The position numbers and the translations under genes were made by a program. Shown in pieces: positions 9,060-22,585 of a DNA stretch of 64,000 bases. Position 1 is the first letter of the stretch, and the number at the start of each line of letters is the position of its first letter. The notes under the pieces are model-generated. The model saw only the letters and a list, made by a program, of their open reading frames with translations. It was not told where the DNA came from and did not search any database. Source of the DNA: Sabellastarte sp. h YS-2021 (lineage: Eukaryota > Annelida > Polychaeta > Sabellida > Sabellidae); contig OZ024935.1 in assembly GCA_964017235.1 (NCBI GenBank), forward strand, positions 31,475,596 through 31,539,595, given 5' to 3'.

Positions 9060-11820
9060 ATCCATCCCTAAGGTTTGCTGTAATGCAGGAATACCAATCC
9101 AGTAAACATTTTAAAGTTTTGCAATCGTTTGAAAGGAAATGTTTGTCGAAAGTTTAAAAAATGATGGGTATGAAAATCACTTATAATGGACTGTCTTCAA
9201 AATGTTTTATGCATACCATTTATTAACTGTTTGATGCCAAATGTCACAAAAACATTACAAATGAATATAATAATGTCTCAATACTAATGGAATCAGAGTT
9301 CAAATCCAGTATCAAAGTCCTCTAAAATCCCCTATTTTTAATATTTTTTAATTCTTCAGCTATTTTATAAACGCTTAAAAACGTTTCCAGCCAAAACTAG
9401 TTTATTGAATTATTTATTTATTTGGAATTATCTTATAAACGTTTAATACATGTTTTCAGCAAAAACAAATGAACAAAAAATCTTTATAAAATGTTTTTAA
9501 ACACTTAAGTGTAAACATTTACTTAGAAAAGTTTAGTAAAAGATTTTGGATTTAATTAAGTTTTAAAACATTTTGTAAATGTTTAAGCCATTCAAAACGC
9601 CTTTAATGTTTACTGCATGGTGTGTGAAGACTTGAACCCTGAGAACTTGCTGATTCACTTCCTTGTAATGTGTGACTTTGAGAAAGGTAAATTTGTCTTG
9701 TATCCAGTGCTGACTATCAGTAATCCACTTTATGGCCTGGTCAGACTTGGACTGTGAAGCCCTCCCACCCCTTCCGCATTCCCATCTGCCCACCCACCTG
9801 CTGGCATACAAGCCTATCCAGATACTATGGTACAACAATGACGGTACAGACTTCACAGGCTATGAGGTAAAACAACAATTTCTACATCCCAATGTTTACA
9901 TGTCTTGGTACTTCTAATCTATTTTCTTACATTAATTAGGCTCTGTTAACAAATCTCAATTGACAATCAACAAACCATTAAATAAGAAGTTCATTTGATA
10001 TTGATTGTTTCGCAGTAATAATATATGAGCAACACGGCTAATTTTTTCGTCAATATGTCTGTAGCACACTATTTATAATTCCTCCGTAAAGTTGAACAGA
10101 ATCCAGGTTGAAGGCGATTTTCCAAAGCAAATGAACAAATTATTACATCAGACTCTAATTTTATTTTTATTCTCTTTAGGATGCTTTTCAATGCAATTAT
10201 ATAGCATTGGTATGACTTCAGCCAAAAACACAAACAGGAACATAACCAATTCTCCAGTTGATATTGGTGCATCACACAATGTTTCATTTTTTGGTAACAA
10301 GTGAATGACAAAGCGCAGCAGGCACAACACCACACAGGATCTGGGTTGAAGATAATAACTTTGTTTTTTTGAACGGCAGATTGACAAAAGTTGATTAGAA
10401 CATGACACAACACAACCCAAACAGTGGCCAGTGTGTAGGGAGAGGCAAACACCAAAACCATGTGACCGTACATAGTAGTTCATCACAGCTACAGCCAGAT
10501 CAAGCAATATCACCAACACCATATCATAACACATGGATAGTCGTTTGTCAGGCATGGTTCTCACTGTGGTGTCTGAAAATAGAAGTCATTTTTCCATAAG
10601 ACAGAGGACTGTATCAAATATGTCTTTTTTTTTATTCATTTATTAGAATTATCAAACTGCTAACCTGACCAGTGTTTCCTGCAGCAATAATCATATTTAG
10701 ATAATGCAGTCAAACATTCTATCACATTAGAAGGTCATCAGTGGCTTTTTGGTGAGCAAGTTTGCCAATCTAATCACAGGTTGAACGGAGGCAAAAACCC
10801 CAACTTTATCACGTTAGAACTATGTTAGATTGTGTTTTTCAGACAGACAGTAGTTAAAATATATATCATTTAGTAACATACCATTCTGTTTCGCCCTGTT
10901 CAGCAAAAACATTATCAGAATGTCTAAATTCATCCAGGTTTGTGTGAACGCCCCTTAAGACCGGTAATATTTGACTATCTCAAAGCATACACAACTCCCA
11001 CTAGTTTACACAATTCACACACTGTATCACTTTATAGTGAATGTAAAAATGTGACACTGACCTGTCCGTTTTCAGATTCTCGGTTCCAGTGAACACAACT
11101 GCTATCCTCAGTGATAAAGATCTCCACAATTTTGGATAATGTTGTCAGTTCAAAAGTCTTTCACGGATTATTTTGTTTCCACTGTCATGTGACCTACACA
11201 ATGAAGTGAAAGATAATAAATCGTGGTAAAAGTGATTTAGAAATATTCCCCATACATATATTTGGTATACGGATCAAATTGTTCGAGATGAGTTAGACCC
11301 ACAGGATACTTGGCCTGTGGTTAGGTAAAGACATTCAAGTAAAATTCCTCAGCAAAATATGTGAAACGTAAATGTGTAGCCATTTAAACTAATTAATGCA
11401 AGGTACGAAAATCATAACTCAAATGGAAAGTTTACCAATGTTAAATTTTGCCTCACACTTTAAAACGGCAAGGACCAATATTTTATCTTGTGGCAGACAC
11501 ATAAGCATCCCATGAGAAAAAGATAAGAATGATTTGTTAGACAGTAAATCATTCACAAGCACTTTTGTGAGAAAAAACAATATGTGGGCAAATAGTTATA
11601 TATAAGAATATATTTTTTAAAACCATATGCTATCTTAGATTCTAATCTAGCTCACGGCAACATGTCATCAAAAGCATCAATAATTCATGTTCCGTGGAAA
11701 ATATAACCTTAGCCTTTACAAAGGTCATGAAACCTCAACTTTGACATTTATTTTTGATATTGCAATTATTTTATGAAATAAAAATGAAAATCAGACAGTT
11801 TGTCATTTACCTTAAATTTC
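9060..11820. other. AT-rich non-coding stretch
   Basis: No gene recognised. 9310-9580 has a loose repetition of TTATAAACGTTTAA-like words. Two overlapping minus-strand ORFs at 10069-10564 encode hydrophobic segments and a plus-strand exon-like piece ends at a GT near 9870, but none has a family match. Confidence 0.4.
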
Positions 11821-11825
11821 AAATA

Positions 11826-12036
11826 TAGTCTATATTTATTTATTTGGGTTTTATAAGGTCATATCATGACGGTTAGTTTTATGGGAAGAGGAAACACGTG
11901 CATACAGCTGGTTAAGGTTCTGTAAATGGTCAACCATCGGTAAACAACTACCAACTTTCCCACATGGGGTCCGGGTTTAAACCGCAGACCTCAGGGATGG
12001 GAGGTGAGTGTGTTACCACTGTGCCACCAGGCCCCC
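11826..12036 (-). mobile_element. tRNA-derived SINE, minus orientation
   Basis: On the minus strand this begins with a tRNA-like head (GGTGGCACAGTGGTAACAC, then CTGAGGTCTGCGGTTTAAAC), continues with the body word GGGAAAGTTGGTAGTTG and CGTCATGATATGACCTTATA, and ends in AAATAAATAAATA. The same order and words occur in the plus-strand copy at 33125-33405. The A-box-like GGCACAGTGG is intact and the B-box is mutated, so it is an old copy. Confidence 0.8.
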
Positions 12037-14095
12037 AGCCCATCACCCAATATAATATATAAACTTCAACACATGAAAAAGATAACACCACCAAGTCACT
12101 TGTAATGGTTCTTGGTGTTCCTGACGCATTAAATGATCCAATACTGCATGGTACAGTAATTAAACACAATTAAAACATGGATTTTTTCAATATTCGATGA
12201 AACAAGTTATAAACATTTAAGATCAACTGACTAAACTATGTGAAGGCAATATTATTGACCCAACAGATAAGCAAGTTAACCCATAAGATTTTTATATATT
12301 ATGTGTACCAGTGCCTCAAGTGGATATCATAGTCAGAACAATTATTAAGCCGTATACTCTCTAGTAGTTGTTATTGATGTTTTTATCTTTTCAAATTTCT
12401 TTTATCTGAATCCTAAACCGTTGTTAACATATCAGTTATATTAATAAATTGTTTGAAAGCTCTGTCTCACACTTGTTTCAACTAGAAGTGAATTCACATA
12501 AATCACTTACATAAACTTTATAGACCAAAAGTTGAGGTAATTTCCAATCGTTTGCATTGTCATAATGTTATAAGCAAACTGTTCCTGAATCTTTAATACA
12601 AATACAGAGAAAATGTACAAGACATAACAAATTAGTTCAACTCTATTCCATATATTTAAACTGGCCACAATGATAAATTACCGGGTACTATTTACTGAGA
12701 AGTTATTCCACACGATAAGCAGTATCAACCATTTGACTTAACTCTTTGTTCTAATGTTTTTCTGCGTTCCACTTTTATTTGAATATACATGTAGTAACAT
12801 AAGCATCATATAGTTTGTTATTTATGTCCATAAGAACACATATAGATTTCACATGTTATCTGTATATTGGCAAAATATTATATTACAAGGTATTACTTCA
12901 TACTTCCAAATACAGTCTTGATTTTCCTGTGTCTTAGTCTGTGCTGATATCAGCTATCAGCACTTGACTTTATTCCAACAAGTTACTTTTGATTAAGCAA
13001 ATACTGACATCACAAAGGTCAACCAACAAGACATTATTGCCAATATTTTGGAGGGATGTTTACATGTTTTGCTACCGTGACTGCTGTTTTATGAAATTGT
13101 TATTGTTTTCGGTGTTTTAAAGTAATCACAAGGACACAATTCAAGAAAACATTCATATGAGAACTTACAAAATTATGGTCATTATCCCTGCACCAGCCCA
13201 AACCAGGTTGAAAACAAGAGCATTCGAAGATGGCATACCCCCACTGAGGCTCAACACCTACAAAATGACTGATTTCATTGCCATGATAAATAAATCCTTT
13301 GTAGAACACAGCTATAATTGAATCATCTGTTTTTGTTTCATTGTAAACATTTCCTGAAAAATAAAAAATAAAACTCCGGCCACAACTTTTCAGGTTATTT
13401 GGCAAACAAACAGACAAACAGACAGGCTGGTAATTCCCCATTGCATTTTAACAGACAGCCAAAAACAATTCAAAACACCCTCGCCTTCTCAAAACAAAGC
13501 TCGGCTTCACAGCAATTCAGCTGGGCTTTCACCAAGTTTTTTGTAATTGGTGTAATATATGGGTACTGTATGACCTCAGAGAAACAGACAACACTGATAA
13601 AAGATTTTTAGGAACTATAACCTTTAGTTACTCCAGAATGCCTGCGGAAAATGAATTCCTATATGTTTCCAATTCAACTGGTCAGTAAGCTTTGGAGTAA
13701 GTCTAGAATTCAGCCTTTATTGGTACAATTGTACTTGCTTTAAATATGTTTAATATGTCAGGGAAAATGAGAATAAGCATATTGTGAATATTTCATTGAT
13801 TAAATAATACTTTGAGTTGTCGTACCATACAGACATACATTGAGGTAAACATTTATTAAAATGAAACGTTATGCTATTGAACAAGCTCTTTCAAGGTTGT
13901 ATACTCTTTAATAGATTGAATTGATGTGCTATTAAACAGTTTGCCATGTTTATAATGTGTGATTACTAGTGATATGTTTCCAAAAGGAGTTGTAGAGTAT
14001 TTTAATTTGTTAAACATTGTCTTAATGCCCCTATGTAGCACTAGGATACTATCACTGTTTGGCAATTTAGTCTAGATTGGTGAGTGCCTTCCTTG
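12037..14095. other. AT-rich non-coding stretch
   Basis: No confirmed gene. A possible minus-strand exon at about 13190-13345 is preceded (in minus orientation) by a T-rich tract and CAG and encodes GNVYNETKTDDSIIAV then GFIYHGNEISHFVG; I do not recognise it and no partner exon was found. Confidence 0.35.
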
Positions 14096-14622
14096 TGCCC
14101 TTGTTCCACCAAAGGATTAATCCCCGATTGGTACTGGGACCCTTAATCTTTGAAAGTCTGTGAAAAAATGTGAATAATGGGTGGGGAAATGTAATCTGCA
14201 TGCAGTTCTGCAATTGGCCTCAGGAAGCCTCAGATGTCCTTAGACAAGTCACAGTCATTCACTGACTAAGAAGCGATTAAGCCACATTTGTAGGTACTGA
14301 AAAAGGTATTGGGTCTCAGACCGGTCTGAGGCCACCTGGGACTAAGGCTAAGGCCTTCTTGGCATAAAGAGTCCCAGGACTCCTCAGACGACACAGAATT
14401 GTGTAATTTGGGTCTGAAGAGGCCTCAGGAAGCCTGAGACTGGGAAGTTTATGGGTAGGGTGACAGTGGATCGGTTACAGTCTTAGAAAATATCAAACAT
14501 GTTTGATTTTTTATACAGACCACGACAGATCAAAGCAGACTCAAGCAGACTGTCCATGAGTCTGAAACCGATCCCCAAAAATCCTTAATCGGGAACCTTA
14601 ATCTTGTGGTGGAACAGGGACA
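14096..14622. mobile_element. Harbinger MITE (527 bp) related to the element at 25043-29476
   Basis: Terminal inverted repeats read TTGTTCCACCAAAGGATTAA at the left and, reversed, CTGTTCCACCACAAGATTAA at the right. The larger Harbinger element has the corresponding ends (CTGTTCCACCAAAGGACTAA at its left). Both also share the internal palindrome ATCAAACATGTTTGAT, the word CCTCAGGAAGCCTGAG and a run near GATCCCCAAAAATCCTTAAT. No coding capacity. Flanking trinucleotides are TTG and TTA, roughly consistent with the 3-bp duplications of this superfamily. It would have needed transposase in trans. Confidence 0.85.
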
Positions 14623-17622
14623 TTAATGTAGTATTACACTGACAAAATACAGGTCTAATACCAGAGTCTTAGAAAAATAATTCAGAAATAAACAAGTAGG
14701 ACACAGGCCTAAACGAATGGGGTTTTGTTTCCTTTGATTGTTTATCAGTTTTGAATTTATTCACTCTCCAGGGAGAAGAATAATAGCGTAAAGTTGGGTT
14801 AAAATATTTATGTCTACAGTTATTTGATAGAAATGTACGAGCTGTTAACTCAAGGTCCTGCTGTCAACTTTTTTTATACTTTAACATTTACAATTTCTCT
14901 TTCATTGTAATCGGCCTTTTTGTGTAATTACAAATGTTGTTATATTTATTGTAGATCTGCATTTGTGAAATGATAAATGATTGGATTTCTTGTGTGAATA
15001 GAAGCTAATGTGGTAGAATGTTTTAGGTTATAAGTTACACACAAAACTAAAAAAAAAATAGTTATAAGTCACAGACAAAAAAAAACAACAACTAATTTTA
15101 AATATTGATAACTCAAGTATGTCTAAATAAGGACAAATGTTAATAGTTATGGCATTTCTGCAGATATTTGATTTTATTTTCTCCTTTTTATTTTCAACCT
15201 TGTACCATTGTACCTGGTTAGTGTATATTGGAAAACCAGATGCTGGACATATGGTCGGTGGACGTTTGGCCGGTAACTTTTTTGAGGGGTAGGACAATTG
15301 GCTAGAGACTTTTTATATGTTATTTATATTATTATATGTTATTTTATTTTTGCCCCAAATGAAAAACAAAACTTGTGCTCATATTGCAAATGGATTTTAA
15401 AATGTCATTTTTATATTGTTTCAAATAAACTATTTGTAACTAATTCATTATCATTTTCTTATCAAAAATAATGACTTTGAATATGCATAATATTACATAA
15501 AAGAAACTAAAAGGCCTTTAATAACTGCTCAGGATTAAATAGAATGTCTATAGAAAGAATTAAAAGGCCATTGATCCCCTCAAAATTGCTTGCTGCTTTT
15601 AAGCCTAGTCTCTGATAACTGCTCATGCTTAAATATAAGAATCTAGAAGGCCTTTGATAGCTACTCAGGAATAAACATAATGTTCATTAAAGAACTAAAA
15701 GACCAGTTAGTGGCAGTGCTAATGCTGTTATAATGTTTAGATATATTGCTGCATTATGTTTTTGTGTCAATGAAAATGAAGAAAGTAAAACAAGTTTACC
15801 AGAACGGTTTTTTTTTTATGGAGACAAGACCACTTAATTAAAGTGCTGAGGATGTTATAATATCCTGTTTAGATGTATTGCCTTTTCTGTTGGATACAAT
15901 ATAAAAATAACAAATTAAACGTTGCTTGTAATATTTACAAAAGTTATTTCATTTAGGACCATATTGAAATAACACATAAAAAGTCACCGGCCAGTATCTA
16001 TACTTGAAATTTAATTTAAAATAGATACCATAATGTTTTTAATATGTTTGATATAAATGCATGTTCTACATTATGTTTGTTATCATGTAGATACAGATAC
16101 ATGCTGTACATGAATATGTCACATGTTTGATATGAGTGATGTATAATTTACATAAAAATAACAGGATATACATATTCTCTCTCTGCATCTGCACATATTG
16201 TATGATTCCATATGTTAGTGTAAATATTAGCACCAAGAATAGTTGAGAATATTTACTAACCATAGCTTTGAGACAGGCTAGGAATGGAGAACAGCGAGAT
16301 AAATATCAGTCAATATTTTCTTTAATGGAAACGAGTACACTTATGTACACAATACACGGGGAGTATACTTTGAGATCGAAGGACATCAGTATTATCAGCA
16401 ACAATACTTTTGCTACATGCACATACACCGGTATCTGAAGCGATATAAACTTAATTTTCACACAAAAAAATATCTGATTGGGAGCCGTTCAGTGTGAGTT
16501 CTGTTTTTGCATTTACAATTTTACATTTTTATTTATGAGTTCATAAATTTATGCCCGTGTTTAAGTACACGTGAAATCTGTACACTAGACATTCTTATTT
16601 TTTATTGCTCTTTTCTTGTATCCAGTAAGAATTTGATTGATCAATCATATATATAAAATATACGTTGATTAATCATGTATAAAATATAAGTTAATATTTA
16701 CCTAACAATACAGTATGTTTTATTTTGAAACATAACTCCGGTTTTATAATGTATAAAATTACATTTACAATCTGTTACAGTCACTTAATGGATGAATTTT
16801 TTACGTCTGTTTGTGGTAAGGGTTTTTTTTTGGTTTATTGTTTATATTAGTTGAAACGAATAAATACCTAAAATATATGTATGTTTTAGCTTGTAGTGGT
16901 CCTTCAAGATACTACGATAACAAGCTGAGTGCTGCTGTATGACAAACTATCGATTTAAAAAAACTACCATAGCCTTCGGTAAGGCCCCCAATTCGTATCA
17001 TACTCCTTATGGAGGTAGACACAATTTTTGGTGTTCATTTATGTAACGGTTACACGGGTGTGTGTGTACACCACTGAGGGTAACAGATGAAATCACAAGA
17101 TTATGGGGGAGCTCTGTGTGTGGCAATAATTAGGCCACATTTAGTCCTAGTTAAAGAACTCCCGGTCAACAGCAGTTGACAACAACCAAACGTAAAAATT
17201 ACCTCAGTTATGACCATAACATTGCCCAGATCCATTTGTTAACCTAAACTAAAAGGCAGGTTTAACCTCTTACACCATCGAGTTGATCAAGTGGCTGACC
17301 CAGTCTAAATAAACAATCAAATAACTATAAATGTAGATTTATTTAATCTAAAGTTTACCATATGTAGATGATATTACAGATTAAACATGTTAATGTTTCA
17401 GTTAGCAGCAATAAATCAACTATATTCACCACTGTATTTACCAACAGTTAATTCACCCACAAACAGACAAACCCATCGCTCTGTTTACCATCTAATTAAT
17501 ATACATAATATCCATTTGGTGTTTAAATAATAAAACCAACTATACAGAACATTCTTTACCAGATCATTAATATACCCAAAGATACTAGAATTTCTCTTAT
17601 TTCCAAAACAAATAAATACACC
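14623..17622. other. AT-rich non-coding stretch with weak repeats
   Basis: No gene recognised. 15500-15720 holds three imperfect copies of a block around CTAAAAGGCCTTT and AACTGCTCAGGATTAAAT, and 15720-15900 two related copies around GTTATAATNTCCTGTTTAGAT. The rest is unstructured AT-rich sequence. Confidence 0.4.
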
Positions 17623-18089
17623 CACAGATACCAGGGCCTGTATTCACAAAGATTCTTAGAATTTTTCTTAGAATTACACTTAAGTCTAAGAAAAATTCTT
17701 TGCTAAGAATTTTCTTATTCTTAGAATAAAAACCTATTCACAAAACAATTCTTAGCTAAGAATAATTCTAAGAATAGAAGTAAAAAGAAATGTGTGCACA
17801 GGTTAAACTAAGTGTAATTCAAAGAAAAATTCTAAGAGTCTTTTCTGTATTTGGATACAATTCTGATGTCAAGAATAAGAGTTTTGTGCATATAGCAATT
17901 TCATATTCTTAGAACAATTCTAAGAATAAAAGCCATTCTTAGAAAAATTCTAAGAATAAGGATGATTCTAAGAATAAGAATCTTTGTGAATAGCAAAATT
18001 CTTATTCTTAGAATTTTTCTAAGAAAAATGACAATTCTTAGAAAAAGACTAATTCTAAGAATAAGAATCTTTGTGAATACGGGCCCTGA
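17623..18089. mobile_element. Palindromic MITE / foldback element, TTCTTAGAAT-rich
   Basis: The ends are inverted: CAGGGCCTGTATTCACAAAG at the left and CTTTGTGAATACGGGCCCTG at the right. The inside is almost entirely made of short palindromic words (TTCTTAGAA, CTAAGAATAAG) in both orientations, with a second internal copy of the end word (TTTGTGAATAG near 17983). It has no ORF of its own, and minus-strand translations through it are repeat artefacts. A related end fragment, TGAATACGGGCCCTG, occurs at about 25003-25017, so this is a family. Confidence 0.75.
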
Positions 18090-18830
18090 ACTTCCCCTTG
18101 TTACCAGAAAATAAGAAACTTGAAATATTTTAATTTGTTTACCAGACAATAATAAATCAAATAAAATCATTTGTTTACCAGACAATAGCAGATAACAGAA
18201 CTACACCTGACCTAGTCAGTCTTAACTAATAATAATACAATTTAGCCTATAACACCATAATATCCTAATCTAATTGTAAACTGTGTTATTTGGTGGGTTT
18301 CTTTGGAGCTTAATTAATATTAATCTTCATTTAAGAACAGCAAGATCGGCCTCGATACTACAAGCATTTATTCTAAACTCCCAGATTTCACATAAAACAC
18401 TCTTATATGTATATATATTGTATGTACAATATCTAATAGTTGGTACATTACAAATAGTGGAGCACACACATATATCACATGTCCCTCTTTTATTTAATAA
18501 TTAATTAATTATTACAAAATTATCTTTATAAATGTCTATCAAGATTGTTCTTTATTGTTCTGGATTTAATGGCTTGTCAGATCTGTGCTGTTGAACTTAT
18601 GTGAATCTAACCTTACTGGAACCTAGACTAATACAAAGAGAATACAGCTCCTTTAATGTTTTTAATCCTAAGCTCTATAAATATAGGATGTGAATCTTTC
18701 ACACCCAAATATTAAATGTCACATGAACAAAATAATGTCTCCTAGTAAATTCTTTGCCAAAGTTCCTGCTCTTAGATATTATTAAATACACTAACTTGAA
18801 CTGTACTACTGAATTTGAGGAAACTATTAA

Positions 18831-19303
18831 TAACCTAACTTAGTGGTAAGATGATTTGATGAATCCAATACTGTCTTAGTGAAATGCTTTCGAACCAGAC
18901 AGAATATAAATCCGTACTAATAACCTAACTTAGTGGTAAAAGTGATTTGATGAATTCATACTCTCTTAGTGAAACGCTTTCGAACCAGACAGAATATAGA
19001 TCCGTACTACATGTAATAGCCTAACTTGGTGGTAAGACTAATTTGATGAATCAAATACTGTCGTAGTGAAACGCTTTCGAACCAGACAGAATATTGATAA
19101 GTACTAATAACCTAACTTGGTGGTAAGATTGATTTGGTGAATCCAATACTGTCTTAGTGAAGCATTTTCGAACCAGACAGAATATAGATCCATAGTTATA
19201 ACCTAGCTTAGTGATAATATTCATTTGATGAATCCAGTACTGTCTTAGTGAAGTGCTTTCAAACCAGACAGAATATGTATTCATAATTATAACCTAACTT
19301 TGT
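18831..19303. repeat. Tandem repeat, about 90-bp unit, five copies plus a partial sixth
   Basis: Units begin TAACCTAACTTAGTGGTAAG at about 18831, 18921, 19017, 19108, 19199 and 19290. Each contains TGTCTTAGTGAAATGCTTTC and CGAACCAGACAGAATAT with scattered substitutions. Spacing is 90-96 bases. Confidence 0.9.
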
Positions 19304-19914
19304 GGCCTACAAACAGTATCTTGAATCAAAGTTACCCCAATAGCTGAAACAGGTTATATTACTTTAAAAATCGAAAATCAATTCCAAAAAATCACATAGA
19401 TATATCATAACAAATTACTAGTGAAGAAAGTTTAACACATTAGAATTCAGAAAGCTACATAATATAGATCATTACAAAATAAGCTATAAAGTTACTCAAC
19501 AATATTCATTAAATGTCTCTAAATATATACCTGTATGCATTACAAAATTACCAAGAAAAAAAAACTTATTCATCAATATTACATACATATACATGTATAT
19601 ACATTACAAAATTACTTAATTAAGAAAGAGTGAATATGCCTACATATACAGATACTTAAACTTATTGAAATCATGTCCAAAATCAAAGTCATTTAAATTT
19701 CCAAGTCAAGGCAAAAGATATATCAGAAATTAACACTAAGAAATTTTGACTTAGCCATTATCAAACAAAAACTCCATCTTACTCAGATTTCCATATCCTA
19801 GATTGTCCTTGAGTCCCTCCAAAGTGAATGCTTGAAATGAAAGAGAATCCCAAGCTATGGGTCCACCCTTTTTGTAGACTATGGACCTAAGCTTAATTTT
19901 AAATGTGTAAATGA
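19304..19914. other. AT-rich non-coding stretch
   Basis: Nothing recognised except short ACATATACATGTATATACAT-type simple sequence near 19585-19605. Confidence 0.5.
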
Positions 19915-20047
19915 CAGGTGCCTGCATCCCAAAGCCAAGCATCCCTAGAAATGTATATGACAAACTCATCACTGATGATTCTCCAGGTGCTTGAATCTCA
20001 AAGCCAAGCATCCATAGACATGTATATCACACTCATCACTGATGATC
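19915..20047. repeat. Two direct repeats of about 66 bp
   Basis: Unit 1 starts CAGGTGCCTGCATCCCAAAG at 19915 and unit 2 starts CAGGTGCTTGAATCTCAAAG at 19984. Both continue with CCAAGCATCC, ATGTATAT and CTCATCACTGATGAT. No coding sense. Confidence 0.85.
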
Positions 20048-21139
20048 CGCCCAAGCCATCCTGTCCAGATGACCAGTTGAACCCCCTGAACCCCCCCGCC
20101 CCCCCGGATCTGCTAGTGATCACACAATATCCCAATTTAATAATCTTACCTCTAATACACAATTTTTGCACATTCTATGGATTTCCCACTCATATTTATA
20201 TTCTTTGGATTCTACTGTAAGTTGCATCCTGATGGAGACAGGCTACACTGTTTCCCACCAAACAGATAAGATGTTTTCCCCTTTCTCTGGTACTCAAAAA
20301 AGTGCTTCATAAATCAGTAAACAAAAGTGTTATTCAAGCTAGGAGTGAACCACAAGTGATCCCTAGAATTAAACAAAAAACTGGAGTTTTATATGACAAT
20401 CATAGTAGATTGTTAGTTTATCATAGTGACAAGTATCTTTACAAATAAATGTTACATTTAAATATATATTAAAGTGCAATAAAAACCCAGCCCTACACAG
20501 GTTTATGTGTCACACAAAATATGCAATAACAATGAACAGAGTGGGTAAACAGAACATGTATAAAAATATGAAAATATGAGTATTTCCTCTTTCTATTCTT
20601 ACATTACTGTAATGTGTAGATACATGGCACATACAGAACAAACTAAACAAAACAAGTACAAAATAAATGCAATTAATTACTTGGTTAATTATGTCAAGGT
20701 AGTGATTGACCACGCCGCTACATTTAGCACTCATGAGTAGCAGGATATATGAGCTCATCCAATCCTGCCCTATATGTATGCTGATGTAAAATTAATTAAG
20801 TGAGAGTACACTGCAAGAACAGAAGTTGATTGTGCAAAGTAAATGTTTTTGTAAATGCAAAGAAACCCAAAGCTACAAACTCCAAGCAAGCCATGACATC
20901 GAATAGCTTTGTGTGATTTTTTTCAGATTGAGGCAATAACCATATTTTAGAATAAAGTGTTCCTTGGTTTGGTAAAACTTAGTGAGTAAATTTTGTTCAT
21001 TCAAATTTCTACTGATTTATGCCATTTCGAAAAGGTAGAATTCTAAAATTATATAAGACACTGGGAAAAGTAAGTGTACAGCTGGTGTTGATCACAAATG
21101 ACTATATTCCTGAATTCAACTTGCTATTAATATTAACAA
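20048..21139. other. AT-rich non-coding stretch
   Basis: No gene, RNA or repeat recognised. Confidence 0.5.
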
Positions 21140-21324
21140 CTCCATTTCCTTTCCAAAACGAAGAGGCCACCATAAGATTTGGAGTCCCAGAGGATGGGGT
21201 GTTGGACGAAGATCCAGTTTATACTGCCAGAGTGTTCATTGCAGAGCTAAGGGCTATATCACTTACACTCTTAGTTACCCACAGTAAGAAAAATGTAAGT
21301 CGGTGTGTAAGTGACAATGCTTAA
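21140..21324 (+). pseudogene. Possible LINE RNase H fragment
   Basis: The frame ending at 21324 contains ATIRFGVPEDGVLDEDPVYT and ARVFIAELRAISLTLLVTHS. This resembles the RNase H domain at the C-terminus of I/Jockey-type LINEs, where FxAELxAI surrounds the catalytic Glu and a Ser-rich loop precedes FSDS. The FSDS aspartate block is not visible. No flanking RT was found. Short and decayed; family assignment is tentative. Confidence 0.35.
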
Positions 21325-22585
21325 CTATTCAGACTGCAAGTCATTGGTAAGTTCTATAGTACATATTTAACTATTAAATATCAAATAGAATATTTCATCA
21401 AATATCATCTTTCATTCAATTGATAAATATGTGTTACTTCAATACAATTGTATAAAATGCATCAGTGTCCAACCACAAACACAACAGTTTTCCCATAAAA
21501 CTAATAAAATGGTCAAAAGTCATAGCTATGGACATTCTATACCAGTAATCCAAGGTTAACAGTGTGAAAATTCTTGGTGGGGAACTTAATCTGAAAAAGT
21601 TAATCTAAATTCTTTTCCTAAAATATATGAACTGATTTTTACAAGAAGGGTGAGGGTCTTCAAGAATGTAGGTACTTGGTGGCTGAAAAGAAACTCCCAG
21701 GATTTCCAAACTTTAAAGTCAAAGCAGGGACTCGAAGGAGCTTACATTGTGGGCAATTGCATCTAGTATTTTTAAATTATGTAAATGGATAGTGTTTTCA
21801 AAGAGGGTATGTACAGATTTACTATGTTGAACAGAATTATATTATCACCACAAATTTAACTGTTTTACTGATTCTCCATTGCCTGACAATGTGGGGAAAT
21901 GTGAAAGGTGAACACGAAGTCTATGAGGCACATTGATTACTTATTAACAGAACACATCAGTAATTACACGGGAATATGCAAACTCCCGAAAAGTTTCAGT
22001 AAATACACGTGTATTTACTTATGTCATGTACAACATTTATATATGTATTTGTGAAAAAGAACTTTATATCCATTGAACAGATGGTTAATCGTGTCTTTTT
22101 TCTGTATGTTATCGACATACCAATACAAAGTATTGCTTGAAAAGCATATCATTTTCATTATCTGACACTGATGCAGTGAAAAAATAGAAATACATGATTG
22201 ATAAATTATACCAGATTTTATCAACAATTCTAGTGAGTATTCACATGTCTGCTTTAATACGTTTTACTTTCAACTACGTTTTACTATAAACCTATAAAAT
22301 AGATCCATAAAAAGATTATATTTGTTGATAAAAAATTTTTAAAAATCACCATCAAATCAGTGACATGCTTCTTTCTAGGAGGTTTATTTCCAGGGACTGA
22401 ACTCATAGCTCTCTATCCCTGCCTCAGAGCAGGTCCATAAAAAGGGAGGTGGGGGCAACTTTGGTATTCTGCCGACACGGCCAACCAACCTGTGTGAGTT
22501 CTGTGTGAGGCTACCTTTGTCAATATTACAGTTCAATTGTAGTCCCTAGCAACTGACCTGCCTACCAAGTAGGTGTTATTCTACC
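21325..22585. other. Non-coding stretch
   Basis: No gene recognised. The last 200 bases (22380-22585) are less AT-rich and may belong to the DIRS-derived segment that follows, but I found no internal DIRS coding sequence in them. Confidence 0.4.

Noticed and set aside
17901-18185. 94-codon minus-strand ORF rich in ILRI repeats
   Set aside because: It is produced by the palindromic words of the MITE.
18831-19303. CRISPR-like array
   Set aside because: Units of about 90 bp repeat along their whole length with no unique spacers, and the genome is eukaryotic.
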